DNA of 64,000 bases from Nocardia alba NBRC 108234 (GTDB lineage: Bacteria; Actinomycetota; Actinomycetes; Mycobacteriales; Mycobacteriaceae), in NCBI RefSeq assembly GCF_001612665.1, contig NZ_BDAX01000012.1:159752-223751 (forward strand), written 5' to 3'. The notes below the pieces were generated by a model. The model was not told the DNA's origin, ran no database searches, and worked only from the letters and a program-made list of their open reading frames with translations. Both the position numbers and the translations under genes were made by a program. This document shows positions 1 through 8,914 of this stretch, in pieces. Each line of letters starts with the position of its first letter. The stretch's first letter is position 1.

Positions 1-672
1 AGCGGTTTTCACGAGATCCCGCCGCGGATCGTGGCCGATCAGGTACGCGCGGTCGTTCGCGATATCGGCATCGGCGCGGCCAAGACCGGCATGCTCGCCT
101 CCACCGCGATCATCGAAGCCGTCGCCGGAGTGTGCCGCGAACTCGGCATCGGGCGCGCGGGCACGATCCCGCTGGTGGTCGATCCCGTCGCCGCCTCGAT
201 GCACGGAGATCCGCTGTTGCACGCGGAAGCCCTGGAGGCAGTGCGCACTACGCTGATTCCGCTCGCGACCGTCGTGACCCCCAATCTCGACGAGGTGCGC
301 CTGATCACCGGCATCGAGGTGGTCGACGACCCCACCGCGCGCAAGGCCGCCGAGGCACTGCACGCACTGGGCGCGCAGTGGGCGATCGTGAAAGGCGGAC
401 ACCTGCGCGCCTCCGAATTCAGCACCGACCTGCTCTACGACGGCGATACTTTCCGCGAGTTCAGCGCCCCGCGCATCGCCACCGGCAATGATCACGGCGG
501 CGGCGACACCCTGGCCGCGGCGATCGCCTGCGCGCTCGCCCACGGCTATTCGGTGCCCGATGCGGTGGAGTTCGCCAAGGAATGGACCTACCGCTGCCTG
601 GCGGCCTCCTACGACCTCGGCGCGGGCCATGGGCCCGTTTCACCGCTGTGGAGACTGCGCACCGACGCCTGA
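1..672 (+). CDS. thiD: Hydroxymethylpyrimidine/phosphomethylpyrimidine kinase ThiD (5' end outside the window)
   Basis: Cytosolic kinase of thiamine synthesis that phosphorylates HMP and HMP-P. The reading frame is open from base 1 (SGFHEIPPRIVADQV), so the true start lies upstream and only the C-terminal 223 residues are visible. A GTG at 31 is internal. The ribokinase-like fold is recognisable from IGAAKTGML, VVDPV, VTPNLDE and the anion-hole segment NDHGGGDTLAAA close to the C-terminus. The rest of the thiamine genes in this window (thiG, thiS, thiO, thiE) lie about 20 kb away, so thiD is not in their operon here; thiC may lie upstream, which cannot be seen. Confidence 0.93.
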   Translation, partial: SGFHEIPPRIVADQVRAVVRDIGIGAAKTGMLASTAIIEAVAGVCRELGIGRAGTIPLVVDPVAASMHGDPLLHAEALEAVRTTLIPLATVVTPNLDEVRLITGIEVVDDPTARKAAEALHALGAQWAIVKGGHLRASEFSTDLLYDGDTFREFSAPRIATGNDHGGGDTLAAAIACALAHGYSVPDAVEFAKEWTYRCLAASYDLGAGHGPVSPLWRLRTDA

Positions 673-834
673 CCGGTCGCAGCGCTCACACTGCCCACAA
701 CGAAGGGTCGGATACGCCGAGCGTGGCGTCGCGAACTTGTCGGTGCCCGGGTCCATACTGAACTCATCGCACCCCCGCCGACCCCAAAGGCGTGATCGGC
801 GAGAACAACGAAGTTCGTGTCGGGCGCGACGGAT

Positions 835-1560
835 TCAGTCGATGCCGAACGCGTTGTGCAAGGGTTTCGACGGGTCGATCCGCACTCCGTTGAAACGGGC
901 GTGGGCATGTGCCAGCGCCGAGATGCTCTCGGCCAGATAGTCGACGAAGCGCTCGACCGGCATCGCCGATACTTCGCGCTGGTTCGCGCCGAGCCACCAG
1001 TCCGTGGCCGAGGCGACCGCGCCGAAAATCGAATAGTTCACCAATTCGATCCCGGTCACGTCGATGGATTCCGTCGGCAGCAGACCAGCGAAGAATTCCG
1101 CCGCCCGCCGCGCCGATTGGCGGGCCGCCACCAGCGCGCGTTCGGTTTCCTTGGCCTGCTGGCTGAAATGACTGTGCAGCATGAATCGGAAGACATTCGG
1201 GTGCGCCGACACCACGGCCACATATTCGGCGGCGGCGGTGTGGACGAGTTCGGCGATGGAATCGTCGGTGAGGTTCACGCTGGTGAGCACGCGATCCCAG
1301 AGCATGTCGCGTACCCGGTCGACGATCGCGTTGTAGAGGTCGGTCTTGTCCTCGAAGTGGCGATATAGCTTCGGCTTGGCCGCACCGGCCTCCTTGGCGA
1401 TATCGCCCATACTCACATCGGGCCCGACCTGATCGAGCGCCCGGAACGCCGCGTCGACGAATTCGATACGCACCCGCACGCGATGCTCACGCCAGCGTTC
1501 GGTCCGCGCGTCGACACGACGCCGGGGCGCCTCGTCCGTCTTGGGGTAACCGCGCGTCAC
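835..1560 (-). CDS. TetR/AcrR family transcriptional regulator
   Basis: Predicted DNA-binding repressor of 241 residues. The N-terminal helix-turn-helix is clear (VSMGDIAKEAGAAKPKLYRHF, about residues 48-68), followed by an all-helical ligand domain containing DWWLG. I chose the GTG at 1558-1560 because the HTH then sits at a normal distance from the N-terminus; the frame stays open much further upstream, but that part overlaps the divergent methyltransferase and is low-complexity shadow sequence. The gene diverges from the methyltransferase at 1711. Two palindromes lie between them, so autoregulation and control of the neighbour are plausible. The ligand is unknown. Confidence 0.85.
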   Translation of the reverse strand: MTRGYPKTDEAPRRRVDARTERWREHRVRVRIEFVDAAFRALDQVGPDVSMGDIAKEAGAAKPKLYRHFEDKTDLYNAIVDRVRDMLWDRVLTSVNLTDDSIAELVHTAAAEYVAVVSAHPNVFRFMLHSHFSQQAKETERALVAARQSARRAAEFFAGLLPTESIDVTGIELVNYSIFGAVASATDWWLGANQREVSAMPVERFVDYLAESISALAHAHARFNGVRIDPSKPLHNAFGID

Positions 1561-1562
1561 GG

Positions 1563-1637
1563 TAGTAATACTAGGGCGGGCCGTACCCGTGGTTACGCAC
1601 CCCACCGAGAGCGGGAACACATTTGCCGAAACGGCAA
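1563..1637. promoter_or_regulatory. Two palindromes in the TetR/methyltransferase divergent promoter
   Basis: TAGTAATACTA (1563-1573) is a perfect 11-bp palindrome three bases upstream of the TetR start. TTGCCGAAACGGCAA (1623-1637) has 6-bp arms around AAA and sits about 75 bp before the methyltransferase start. Either could be the operator of the adjacent TetR protein; this is inferred from position and symmetry only. Confidence 0.5.
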
Positions 1638-1710
1638 TATTTCTGGCGGTCGTCGGAGCCGCCGATGCACTATCGGATGATCCTTTCACCCTGACCGACC
1701 AGGAGCATCG

Positions 1711-2337
1711 ATGACCGAGACCGTGGCGAACGCCGAAGAGTTCTGGGAAGACTTCTACCGCGAACGTGAGCAGATCTGGACCGGTAACCCGAACCCGCTC
1801 CTGGTGCGTGAGGTCTCCGAACTGACCCCGGGGACAGCCCTCGACCTCGGCTGCGGCGAGGGCGCCGACGCGATCTGGCTGGCGAAGGCGGGCTGGCGGG
1901 TCACCGGAGTCGACATCTCCGCCACCGCGATGGAGCGTGGCGCGCGGCGAGCCGCCGAGGCGGGCGTGACGATCGCATGGGAACGCCACGACCTCCAGGC
2001 GAGCTTCCCGGCAGGCACCTTCGACCTGGTCTCGGCGCAGTTCCTGCACTCGCCGGTGGAGCGGCCCGACGAGCGGGCCGGGATCCTGCGCAGTGCGGCG
2101 GCGGCTGTCGCCCCGGGTGGCGTGCTGGTGATCGGCGCGCACGCGGCCGCGCCGAGCTGGGCTTCCAGCCAGATGCACGCCCATGTGTTCCCCACTATCA
2201 AGCAGGTACTCGAGCAGCTCGAACTCGGGCCGCAATGGCAGGTCGAGACCGCCGAGCTGGTCCACAGCCCCTCTACCAGCCCCGACGGTGTGGTCGGCGA
2301 ACGCGCCGACAGCGTGCTGCGCCTGCGTCGCGGCTGA
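1711..2337 (+). CDS. Class I SAM-dependent methyltransferase
   Basis: 208-residue soluble methyltransferase. Motif I (ALDLGCGEGADAIWLA, about residues 44-59) and the acidic end of strand 2 (VTGVDIS) form the SAM pocket; motif IV is DLVSAQFLHS and a later strand reads GGVLVIGAH. The FWEDFYRERE...WTGNPNPLL start resembles the family once labelled tellurite-resistance or thiopurine-methyltransferase-like proteins, but the substrate cannot be read from sequence. AGGAG lies just before the ATG. It is divergently transcribed from a TetR gene, which suggests inducible expression, possibly towards a toxic small molecule. Confidence 0.85.
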   Translation: MTETVANAEEFWEDFYREREQIWTGNPNPLLVREVSELTPGTALDLGCGEGADAIWLAKAGWRVTGVDISATAMERGARRAAEAGVTIAWERHDLQASFPAGTFDLVSAQFLHSPVERPDERAGILRSAAAAVAPGGVLVIGAHAAAPSWASSQMHAHVFPTIKQVLEQLELGPQWQVETAELVHSPSTSPDGVVGERADSVLRLRRG

Positions 2338-2406
2338 CCACGATCCCCAGCAACCTCACAGCTCGGTCCCAGCCCGGTGGCAGCGCGGCCATCGACTCTG
2401 GGTGCC

Positions 2407-3702
2407 ATGACTCAGACCGAGGCCGAGCAGAAGGCCATGCCGAGCAGCCGCGCGCCGGTGCTCGATGTAGTGATACCTGTCTATAACGAAGAGGTCGATC
2501 TCGGCCTGTGCGTGCGCAGGCTGCACGCCTATCTGCGCGCCGGATTCCCGTTCACCGCCCGCATCACCATCGCCGACAATGCCAGCACCGACGCCACTTT
2601 GGCGGTGGCGCGGCTGCTGGCCGCCGAACTCGACGGCGTCCAGGTACTGCACCTGGACGCCAAAGGACGCGGTCGAGCGTTGCGGGCGGCGTGGGAAGCC
2701 TCCGACGCGACGGTGGTCGCGTACATGGACGTCGACCTGTCGACCGACCTGAACGCGCTGCTGCCGCTGATCGCGCCGCTGGTGTCCGGGCATTCCGATC
2801 TCGCGATCGGCACCAGACTCGACTCGTCGTCGCGCGTGGTGCGCGGACCCAAGCGTGAGATCATCTCCCGCTGCTACAACCTGCTACTGAAAACCACACT
2901 GCGGGCCCACTTCTCGGACGCGCAGTGTGGGTTCAAAGCCGTGCGCACCGAGGTCGCCCGCGAACTGCTGCCGCTGGTTCGCGACGGCGAGTGGTTCTTC
3001 GATACCGAACTGCTGGTGCTGGCCGAGCGAGCGGGTCTGCGGATTCACGAAGTGCCCGTCGACTGGATCGACGATCCCGACAGCCGGGTGGACATCGTCG
3101 ACACCGCGCGTAAGGATCTGCGCGGCATCTGGCGGTTGACCAGGGCGCTGGCCACCGGCGCGCTCCCGCTGGACGAGCTGCGGGCCGCTGTCGGGCGTGA
3201 ACCACTGGTCGCCGGAGTGCCGCTGGGCATGGTCGGTCAGCTGGTGCGGTTCGCGATCGTCGGGGTGACCTCGACGCTGGCCTACATCGCCCTGTACCTG
3301 TTGTTGCAGCCGCTGTTCGGCGGCCAGGGCGCCAATCTGGTGTCGCTGCTGATCACCGCGGTGGGCAATACGGCCGCCAACCGGGCATTCACCTTCGGCG
3401 TGCGCGGACGCGGCGACGCGATGTCGCACCAGTTCCAGGGTTTGGCCATCTTCGCGTTCGGGCTCGCGGTCACCAGCGGGTCCCTGTTCGCCCTGCATCG
3501 CTGGGCTCCCGACGCACCGGTCCCGGTGGAACTCACCGTCCTCATCACCGCCAACCTCGTTGCGACACTTGCTCGTTTCGTCGGCCTGCGTTGGGTGTTC
3601 CGGCACGCGGGCGCTGATCGAACCCCGAGTGTCTCGCCTGTCGTAGCAACCGACAGCGCGGATTCGGCAGCGCGCCCGAACACGGTGGGGGTCCGTCGAT
3701 GA
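2407..3702 (+). CDS. Glycosyltransferase family 2 fused to a GtrA-like membrane domain
   Basis: 431 residues. The N-terminal half is a dolichol-phosphate-mannose-synthase-like GT-A domain (VVIPVYNEEVDL, DNAST, YMDVDLSTD, HFSDAQCGFKA), which usually moves a sugar from a nucleotide donor to a polyprenyl phosphate. The C-terminal part (from about residue 275) has four membrane spans typical of GtrA/DPMS proteins, which are thought to help flip the lipid-linked sugar. I use the ATG at 2407 (MTQTEAEQ), although an in-frame GTG exists at 2377. Its stop overlaps the start of the next gene by 4 bp (ATGA), so the two should be translationally coupled: one makes the lipid-linked sugar and the other uses it. 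Confidence 0.88.
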   Translation: MTQTEAEQKAMPSSRAPVLDVVIPVYNEEVDLGLCVRRLHAYLRAGFPFTARITIADNASTDATLAVARLLAAELDGVQVLHLDAKGRGRALRAAWEASDATVVAYMDVDLSTDLNALLPLIAPLVSGHSDLAIGTRLDSSSRVVRGPKREIISRCYNLLLKTTLRAHFSDAQCGFKAVRTEVARELLPLVRDGEWFFDTELLVLAERAGLRIHEVPVDWIDDPDSRVDIVDTARKDLRGIWRLTRALATGALPLDELRAAVGREPLVAGVPLGMVGQLVRFAIVGVTSTLAYIALYLLLQPLFGGQGANLVSLLITAVGNTAANRAFTFGVRGRGDAMSHQFQGLAIFAFGLAVTSGSLFALHRWAPDAPVPVELTVLITANLVATLARFVGLRWVFRHAGADRTPSVSPVVATDSADSAARPNTVGVRR

Positions 3703-5759
3703 CCACGACCATCGCACCGGCCGACACAGCGCGGCCCACTGTCACCCGACAGCGTTGGGAGCGGCCCGCATTGGCGGTGCTGCTGCTCGGCACACTGATC
3801 GCCTACCTCATCAACCTGAGCGCCAACGGCTGGGCCAATGACTTCTATGCCGCTGCGGTACAGGCCGGTTCGCAATCGTGGGAGGCGTTCTTCTTCGGCT
3901 CCTCCGATGCCGCCAACTCGATCACCGTGGACAAACCGCCCGCTTCGCTGTGGGTGATGGAGCTGTCGGTCCGGCTGTTCGGGCTCAACAGCTGGAGCAT
4001 GCTGGTGCCGCAGGTGCTGCTCGGCGTCGCGAGCGTCGCACTGCTGTGGGCCACGGTACGCAGATCATTCGGACCCGCGGCGGGGTTGATCGCGGGCACC
4101 GTGCTGGCGGTGACGCCCGTCGCGGTGCTGATGTTCCGGTTCAACAATCCCGACGCGTTGCTCGTCCTGCTGATGATCGCGGCCGCGTGGGCCATGACCA
4201 GGGCGGTCGAAGACGGACGGTGGCGATGGTTGCTGCTCACCGGCGGATTCATCGGATTCGGGTTCCTGGCCAAGCAGTTGCAGGTGCTGCTGGTGGTGCC
4301 GCCGCTGGCGCTGGTGTATCTCATCGCGGGCCCCCCGAAACTGGGGAAGCGGATCGCGCAGCTGTTCGCCGCCGGGGCCGCGATGGTGGCCGGGGCGGGC
4401 TGGTGGTTGCTGGCGGTGGAGCTGTGGCCATCGGATTCGCGGCCGTGGATCGGTGGGTCGCAGCACAATTCGATCATCGAGCTCACCCTCGGATACAACG
4501 GGCTCGGGCGGTTGAACGGCAACGAGACCGGCAGCGTCGGGCCGGGCGGGGAACTGCCCGCCGGCGGCAACGGGATGTGGGGCAGCACCGGGATCACCCG
4601 GATGTTCGAACCCGCCCAGGGCGGTCAGATCGCCTGGCTGATCCCGGCTGCATTGCTCGCGCTCGTGGTCGGACTCGTCCTGCGCGGACGGGCGCCGCGT
4701 ACCGATGCTCGACGGGCCGCGCTGATCGTCTGGGGCGGTTGGCTTCTCGTCACCGGGCTGGTGTTCAGCTACATGGCGGGGATCTTCCACCAGTACTACA
4801 CGGTGGCGCTCGCGCCCGCTGTCGCGGCGCTGGTCGGGATCGGAGCCGCGCAGATCTGGGGTTCGCGGGACCGGTTGTGGGTGCGGTGCGCAGGCGCTGT
4901 GGCTCTCGGCCTCACCACGGCGACCGCGTGGATGTTGTTGTCGCGCAGCACTTCCTTCCAGCCATGGCTGCGTTGGTCGATCCTGGCTGTCGGCGTTGTC
5001 GCCACCGTCACCTTCCTGTTCCCGCTCGGACGCAGGCAATCGGTGATCGTCGCGCTCGCCGCCGCCTTCATCGGGCTCGCCGGACCGATCGCCTATTCCG
5101 TCGATACCCTCGCGTCCGCGCACTCGGGTTCGATTCCGTCCGCTGGACCGAGCTCGGGTGGGATGCACGGAATGGGTGGCCCCGGAACGCGCCCCGGCGG
5201 CGATGGCGGCAGACCCGGCGGCGAGGACGGTCTCCCGTCGATGACATCACCCGGAGGTACACCCCCGGACGGTGGGGCCATGGGTGCGCCGGGCGGCATG
5301 CCGTCGGACGGCGGCACGCGAGGACAGGGTGACGGCTTCGATGGTTCCGCGCAGGGTACGAACTACGGTGACCAGCGCATGGGTGGCACGGGCGGATTGC
5401 TGGGCGGATCACGTCCGAGCGCGCAGATCGTCACCCTGCTCGAGTCCAACGGCACCGACTACACCTGGGTCGCGGCGGCGGTCGGCTCCAACAGCGCCGC
5501 CGGGTATCAGCTCGCCACCGAGCTGCCGGTGATGCCGATCGGCGGCTTCAACGGCAGTGACCCCTCGCCCACCCTCGAGCAGTTCGAGCAGTATGTGGCC
5601 GACGGCAAGATCCACTACTTCATCGCTGGTGGGCGCGGTGGTCCCGGTGGGAACAGCGCATCGACCAGTTCGGCGATCACCTCCTGGGTGACGGCGAACT
5701 TCACCGCGACGACAGTCGACGGCGTCACCCTCTACGACCTCACCCAACCGAAGTCGTAG
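3699..5759 (+). CDS. PMT/ArnT-like (GT39-type) membrane glycosyltransferase
   Basis: 686 residues with about a dozen membrane segments. The N-terminal luminal loop has the acidic NDFY and the DKPP stretch seen in ArnT/GT39 proteins, which transfer sugars from polyprenyl-phosphate donors outside the membrane. After the last membrane span (about residue 470) comes a Gly/Pro/Asp-rich linker of about 85 residues and then a small C-terminal globular domain (SAQIVTLLESNGTDYTW...). The gene is coupled to the upstream GT2-GtrA gene by ATGA. Together they form a cell-envelope glycosylation pair. The acceptor (arabinogalactan, lipoglycan or protein) is not evident. Confidence 0.87.
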   Translation: MTTTIAPADTARPTVTRQRWERPALAVLLLGTLIAYLINLSANGWANDFYAAAVQAGSQSWEAFFFGSSDAANSITVDKPPASLWVMELSVRLFGLNSWSMLVPQVLLGVASVALLWATVRRSFGPAAGLIAGTVLAVTPVAVLMFRFNNPDALLVLLMIAAAWAMTRAVEDGRWRWLLLTGGFIGFGFLAKQLQVLLVVPPLALVYLIAGPPKLGKRIAQLFAAGAAMVAGAGWWLLAVELWPSDSRPWIGGSQHNSIIELTLGYNGLGRLNGNETGSVGPGGELPAGGNGMWGSTGITRMFEPAQGGQIAWLIPAALLALVVGLVLRGRAPRTDARRAALIVWGGWLLVTGLVFSYMAGIFHQYYTVALAPAVAALVGIGAAQIWGSRDRLWVRCAGAVALGLTTATAWMLLSRSTSFQPWLRWSILAVGVVATVTFLFPLGRRQSVIVALAAAFIGLAGPIAYSVDTLASAHSGSIPSAGPSSGGMHGMGGPGTRPGGDGGRPGGEDGLPSMTSPGGTPPDGGAMGAPGGMPSDGGTRGQGDGFDGSAQGTNYGDQRMGGTGGLLGGSRPSAQIVTLLESNGTDYTWVAAAVGSNSAAGYQLATELPVMPIGGFNGSDPSPTLEQFEQYVADGKIHYFIAGGRGGPGGNSASTSSAITSWVTANFTATTVDGVTLYDLTQPKS

Positions 5760-5772
5760 CCGTCTCACCGAT

Positions 5773-5813
5773 GGCTGGGCCCGGCGGATCACCCCGATCC
5801 GCCGGGCCCAGCC
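5773..5813. terminator. Bidirectional hairpin terminator
   Basis: Perfect 18-bp GC-rich stem (GGCTGGGCCCGGCGGATC and its complement) with a 5-nt loop, followed by TTT. It sits between the convergent glycosyltransferase operon and the NmrA-like gene and can serve both strands. Confidence 0.9.
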
Positions 5814-5905
5814 TTTGCGCGGTCACGCACCCCGCCGCCGTTCGGCCTGCGTGTCGGGGGTGAGTTGGGCGCGGTGACGTTGCCGGTGCCGGCAGGTGAG
5901 CAGCG

Positions 5906-6685
5906 TCATCGAGCGGCGGGCACCGTGGCGGCGACCCATTCGGCGAAGGATGGACCGGCCAGCGTGGCGTGCGGGGACGGCAGCAGGGTGCCGTTCTCGA
6001 ATTGCTCGCGGTCGGGATTGGCGGAGTCGGAGGTTTCGATGATCCGCACGACGTCACCGCGAGCCGCGACCAGAGCGGCGGCCGCGGCGGCCATCGTTTC
6101 CGGCTGCGGGCCGGCGATCTCCGGGAACGGAATGTCCTCGGCGGGAATCGGATTCGCGGCCAGATCGACCAGCGCCTGCGCGACGCTTCGGGCAGCGACC
6201 AGTTGGGTGCGCATGCCCTGGACGTAGGCGACGGAGCCCTGTGTTCCCCAGCCCACCATCACCTCGACCAGCTCATGGAACTGGGCCGCACGCAGAATCT
6301 GCACCGGCAGAGCGCCTTTGAGCAGCTCCTGCTCGTGGGCGAGCTTGGCGGCGTTGTACCCGGCGAGCGAACCATCGATCCCGATGATGGACACCACCAC
6401 CAGTCGTTCGACCCCGGCCCGCTCCCCGGCCGCGTGCAGATTCCGGGCGGAAGCGGTGAAGAACTCGGTTGCCACCTGCTGATCAGCCGAGGGGGTACTC
6501 GACGCGTCGATCACGATGTCGACCCCGGTCAACGCCTCATCGAGACCGACACCGGTCTCGATGTCGACACCGTCGGCCCGCGAGAACGCGACCACGTCGT
6601 ACCCGCGCTCGACCAGCACATCCACCACATGCCGACCCAACCGCCCGGTCGCACCCGCCACCGCGATCTTCTTCTGCTGCGCCAT
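5906..6685 (-). CDS. NmrA-like/atypical SDR NAD(P)-binding protein
   Basis: 259-residue Rossmann protein. VAGATGRLGRHVVDVL near the N-terminus is the glycine-rich dinucleotide motif, and VDIVIDASS and LVVVSIIGID follow in the expected order. YNAAKLAHE supplies a YxxxK-like pair. Such proteins act as NAD(P)H-dependent reductases or redox-sensing partners. I prefer the ATG at 6683-6685 because GAAGGAG precedes it at correct spacing; an upstream in-frame ATG at 6716-6718 lacks this. It is a single gene, closed at its 3' end by the hairpin at 5773. Confidence 0.82.
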   Translation of the reverse strand: MAQQKKIAVAGATGRLGRHVVDVLVERGYDVVAFSRADGVDIETGVGLDEALTGVDIVIDASSTPSADQQVATEFFTASARNLHAAGERAGVERLVVVSIIGIDGSLAGYNAAKLAHEQELLKGALPVQILRAAQFHELVEVMVGWGTQGSVAYVQGMRTQLVAARSVAQALVDLAANPIPAEDIPFPEIAGPQPETMAAAAAALVAARGDVVRIIETSDSANPDREQFENGTLLPSPHATLAGPSFAEWVAATVPAAR

Positions 6686-6759
6686 GATCCACTCCTTCGT
6701 CGCTTCTTTCGCGTTCACAGAGTCGACGAAGTAGCGGTCCGGAGTGTGACATCACCTGG

Positions 6760-7191
6760 TCACGATGTTTCGAGACTGCCCCGTGGCGCGACCCAGCGAT
6801 GATTCAGGTCCACCACCGACGCGACTGTTTCGAAATCGGAGTCGTAGTGGAAGAGGACGAGGCGGTGTTCGATCGCGAGTACCGCCGCGAGCAGGTCGTG
6901 GATGCCGACCGCGCGGTGGCGGCCCGACCGTGCGAGTTCGCGTTGAATCGTGGACGCGCTCTGCCAGTGTTCGTCGTTGGTGGGCAGGTACTCATAGGCC
7001 GCGCGGCGCCGGAATCGAATCTGCTCGTATTCGGCTGGGCTTCGAGCGCTGTAGAGCGCCTCGGAATCGAGCGGTGCGCAGGTGGCGATGAGCCCGGCCT
7101 CGAGCAGTGGCCCGAGCGCGGCCCCCACGTCCGGATGACGCATTCGAGCGGCCGCGCTGGTGTCGATGAGGTAGCGCGCCGTTATCGCCAT
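6760..7191 (-). CDS. vapC: PIN-domain ribonuclease toxin, VapC family
   Basis: 143 residues, normal for VapC. The metal-binding acidic residues are in place: LIDTSA (Asp near residue 9), an internal Glu (SEALYS), HDLLAA (Asp) and YDSDFE near the C-terminus. VapC toxins cleave specific structured RNAs, often tRNA or rRNA. The ATG lies inside the end of the antitoxin gene (10-bp overlap, ATGGCGATAA), so the pair is translationally coupled. The catalytic set looks complete, so the toxin is probably active. The target is unknown. Confidence 0.9.
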   Translation of the reverse strand: MAITARYLIDTSAAARMRHPDVGAALGPLLEAGLIATCAPLDSEALYSARSPAEYEQIRFRRRAAYEYLPTNDEHWQSASTIQRELARSGRHRAVGIHDLLAAVLAIEHRLVLFHYDSDFETVASVVDLNHRWVAPRGSLETS

Positions 7192-7388
7192 ACGTCATCG
7201 CGCCGATCTTTGTCGGCCATTTCGGCCATGCCGCCGTTGACCAACCATTCGACTTCACTGGCGCGCGCGTGCGCCACCACGGCCGAGTTCAGCGCGGCGC
7301 GAACGGTATCGGAGACGCCGGTAGTCCCGAGTGCGTCCTGCGCGGACTCGAGTAGCTCGTCGTCGATCTCGATCAGGCGTTTGGTCAT
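7182..7388 (-). CDS. vapB: VapB-type antitoxin
   Basis: 68-residue partner of the downstream PIN toxin. The N-terminal MTKRLIEIDDELL is the usual ribbon-helix-helix start of VapB antitoxins that bind DNA as dimers, and the C-terminal VEWLVNGGMAEMADK is the kind of tail that wraps the toxin. I use the ATG at 7386-7388; an in-frame ATG at 7416-7418 would add MGEYISRDCA but would run through the candidate operator. The antitoxin precedes the toxin, as is standard, allowing autorepression by the complex. Confidence 0.88.
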   Translation of the reverse strand: MTKRLIEIDDELLESAQDALGTTGVSDTVRAALNSAVVAHARASEVEWLVNGGMAEMADKDRRDDVWR

Positions 7389-7398
7389 CGCACAGTCC

Positions 7399-7437
7399 CT
7401 CGATATATATTCCCCCATGCCCGAACTATATACCTCG
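7399..7437. promoter_or_regulatory. Candidate vapBC promoter/operator
   Basis: Unusually AT-rich island upstream of vapB: CTCGATATATATTC and, inverted, GAACTATATACCTCGA, separated by CCCCCATGCCC. The two arms form an imperfect inverted repeat (TCGA...TATATA...TTC). This is the natural autoregulatory site for VapBC and also supplies -10-like TATATA hexamers. Confidence 0.6.
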
Positions 7438-7458
7438 AAACGGGCAGGTCACAAGGGT

Positions 7459-8073
7459 TCAGTGGGACCGGTGCAGGGCGGTGTGGAGGGTGGCCGCCCA
7501 TTGGTCGACGATCAGTTTGCGGCGGGCGGAGTCGTCGGTGAGGACATCGGCCAGACCGAGGCCGCGGGCCAGGTCGAGGGTGGCCTGGACCAGGTGGTGG
7601 GCGACCGGGTCGGCGTCGTCGACGCCGAGTGCCTCGACCGCGCGGCGGTGGGAGGTCCGGCCGAAGCGCGCCTCGAGGGGCAGGATGCGTTCGCGCAGGG
7701 CCGGATCGGCGGCGGCGTGGGTCCAGACCTGGAGGGCGGCTTTGAACAACGGCGTGGTGTAGGACTCGACCAGCGCGGAAACGACGGCGCGCGTCCGGCC
7801 GGCCCCCTCGGCGACCGCGTTCACCGTCTCGGACTCGGCCTTGGCCATGTCCATCCGGAACTCGAACATGAACTCGAGCGCGGCGGTGATCAGGTCCTCG
7901 CGGGTGGGGAAATGGTGCTGGGCCGCGCCGCGCGACACCCCGGCCCGCTCGGCGACCACCGACACGGTGGCGGCTGCCCAGCCGGTTTCGGCCAAGCAGT
8001 CGATAGTCGCCTCCAGCAGCCGCTGCCGGGTGGCCCGGCTGCGGTCCTGCTTGGGTTCGTGGGGTGTCGCCAT
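7459..8073 (-). CDS. TetR/AcrR family regulator at the 3' end of the acyl-CoA carboxylase operon
   Basis: 204 residues. The HTH is ATVSVVAERAGVSRGAAQHHF (about residues 35-55), typical of TetR proteins that sense acyl-CoA-like ligands, with a C-terminal dimerisation domain. It starts 4 bp after the end of the enoyl-CoA hydratase gene on the same strand, so it is probably the last gene of the catabolic operon and its local regulator. The palindrome at 17006-17021, in front of the first gene of that operon, is a candidate binding site. The ligand is inferred to be a pathway intermediate. Confidence 0.85.
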   Translation of the reverse strand: MATPHEPKQDRSRATRQRLLEATIDCLAETGWAAATVSVVAERAGVSRGAAQHHFPTREDLITAALEFMFEFRMDMAKAESETVNAVAEGAGRTRAVVSALVESYTTPLFKAALQVWTHAAADPALRERILPLEARFGRTSHRRAVEALGVDDADPVAHHLVQATLDLARGLGLADVLTDDSARRKLIVDQWAATLHTALHRSH

Positions 8074-8077
8074 CGGA

Positions 8078-8863
8078 CTATTGTGCCCAGGTGGGCGGAC
8101 GCTTCTGGAAGAAGGCCGTCATGCCCTCGATAACCTCCGGGGTGCCGAAGAAGCTCGCCGACCGCGCGGCCAGTGCCTCCGCTTCGGTATCGAAGGTGGC
8201 CAGCACGGCCGCGTTGACCAGCTTCTTGGACTCGGCCAACCCCTGCGGCGACCCCTTACGCAGCTCACCACTCAGGCGTTTCACCTCGGCGGCGGCATCC
8301 TGCGCGGCCACGGTGACCAGGCCGATCTCCTGCGCGGTCGCGGCGTCGAACTTCTCGCCGGTCAGGAAGTAACGGCTCGCCGCCCGCTGGTCCATCCGCG
8401 GTACCAGCGTGAGCGAGATCATGAACGGCGCCATCCCGATGCGAACCTCGGTGAGCGCGAAACTGCTGCCCGGCCCAGCGACGACGAGGTCACAGGCCCC
8501 GATGATCCCCATACCGCCGGCCCGCACATTGCCGTCGATCTGCGCGATCACCGGCTTGGGCGAGACGAGGATCCCACGCAGCACATCGATCATCACCCGG
8601 GTGCGTTCATCAGCGGCCACCGCAGGATCGGCGTTGCTCGCCTCCTTGAGATCGGCCCCCGCGCAGAAAGTGTCCCCCGTGTGAGCGAGCACGATCCCGC
8701 GCACCGCCGGGTCCGCCGCCGCGGCGTCGAATCCGGCAAGCAACTCGCGAACAAGCCTGGAAGACAGCGCATTACGGTTATGCGGCGAGTCGAAGGTCAG
8801 CGTCGCGAACCCGTCAACAACCTCATACCGCACATAAGGACTATCAGCCGATCCGTCCATCAA
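8078..8863 (-). CDS. Enoyl-CoA hydratase/isomerase family protein (EchA7-like)
   Basis: 261-residue crotonase. The oxyanion segment is GNVRAGGMGIIGACD, and one catalytic glutamate is kept in ALTEVRIGM. The position that carries the second glutamate in rat enoyl-CoA hydratase (AGGCELAM) is glycine here, so the chemistry may be hydration of a substituted enoyl-CoA or a lyase variant. It follows two acyl-CoA dehydrogenases and a biotin-dependent carboxylase on the same strand and would hydrate the carboxylated enoyl-CoA, as methylglutaconyl-CoA hydratase or AtuE does. The first two codons are both ATG. Confidence 0.85.
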   Translation of the reverse strand: MMDGSADSPYVRYEVVDGFATLTFDSPHNRNALSSRLVRELLAGFDAAAADPAVRGIVLAHTGDTFCAGADLKEASNADPAVAADERTRVMIDVLRGILVSPKPVIAQIDGNVRAGGMGIIGACDLVVAGPGSSFALTEVRIGMAPFMISLTLVPRMDQRAASRYFLTGEKFDAATAQEIGLVTVAAQDAAAEVKRLSGELRKGSPQGLAESKKLVNAAVLATFDTEAEALAARSASFFGTPEVIEGMTAFFQKRPPTWAQ

Positions 8864-8914
8864 AGCCTCCTACTAGTTCCCGATTCCGTCACAACCGCAC
8901 CCCCAACCACCCAC

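Noticed and set aside
5125..5405. Gly-rich stretch of the GT39-like protein as a PE_PGRS-type domain
   Set aside because: It is a linker between membrane and C-terminal domain, with no PE motif or regular GGA repeat.
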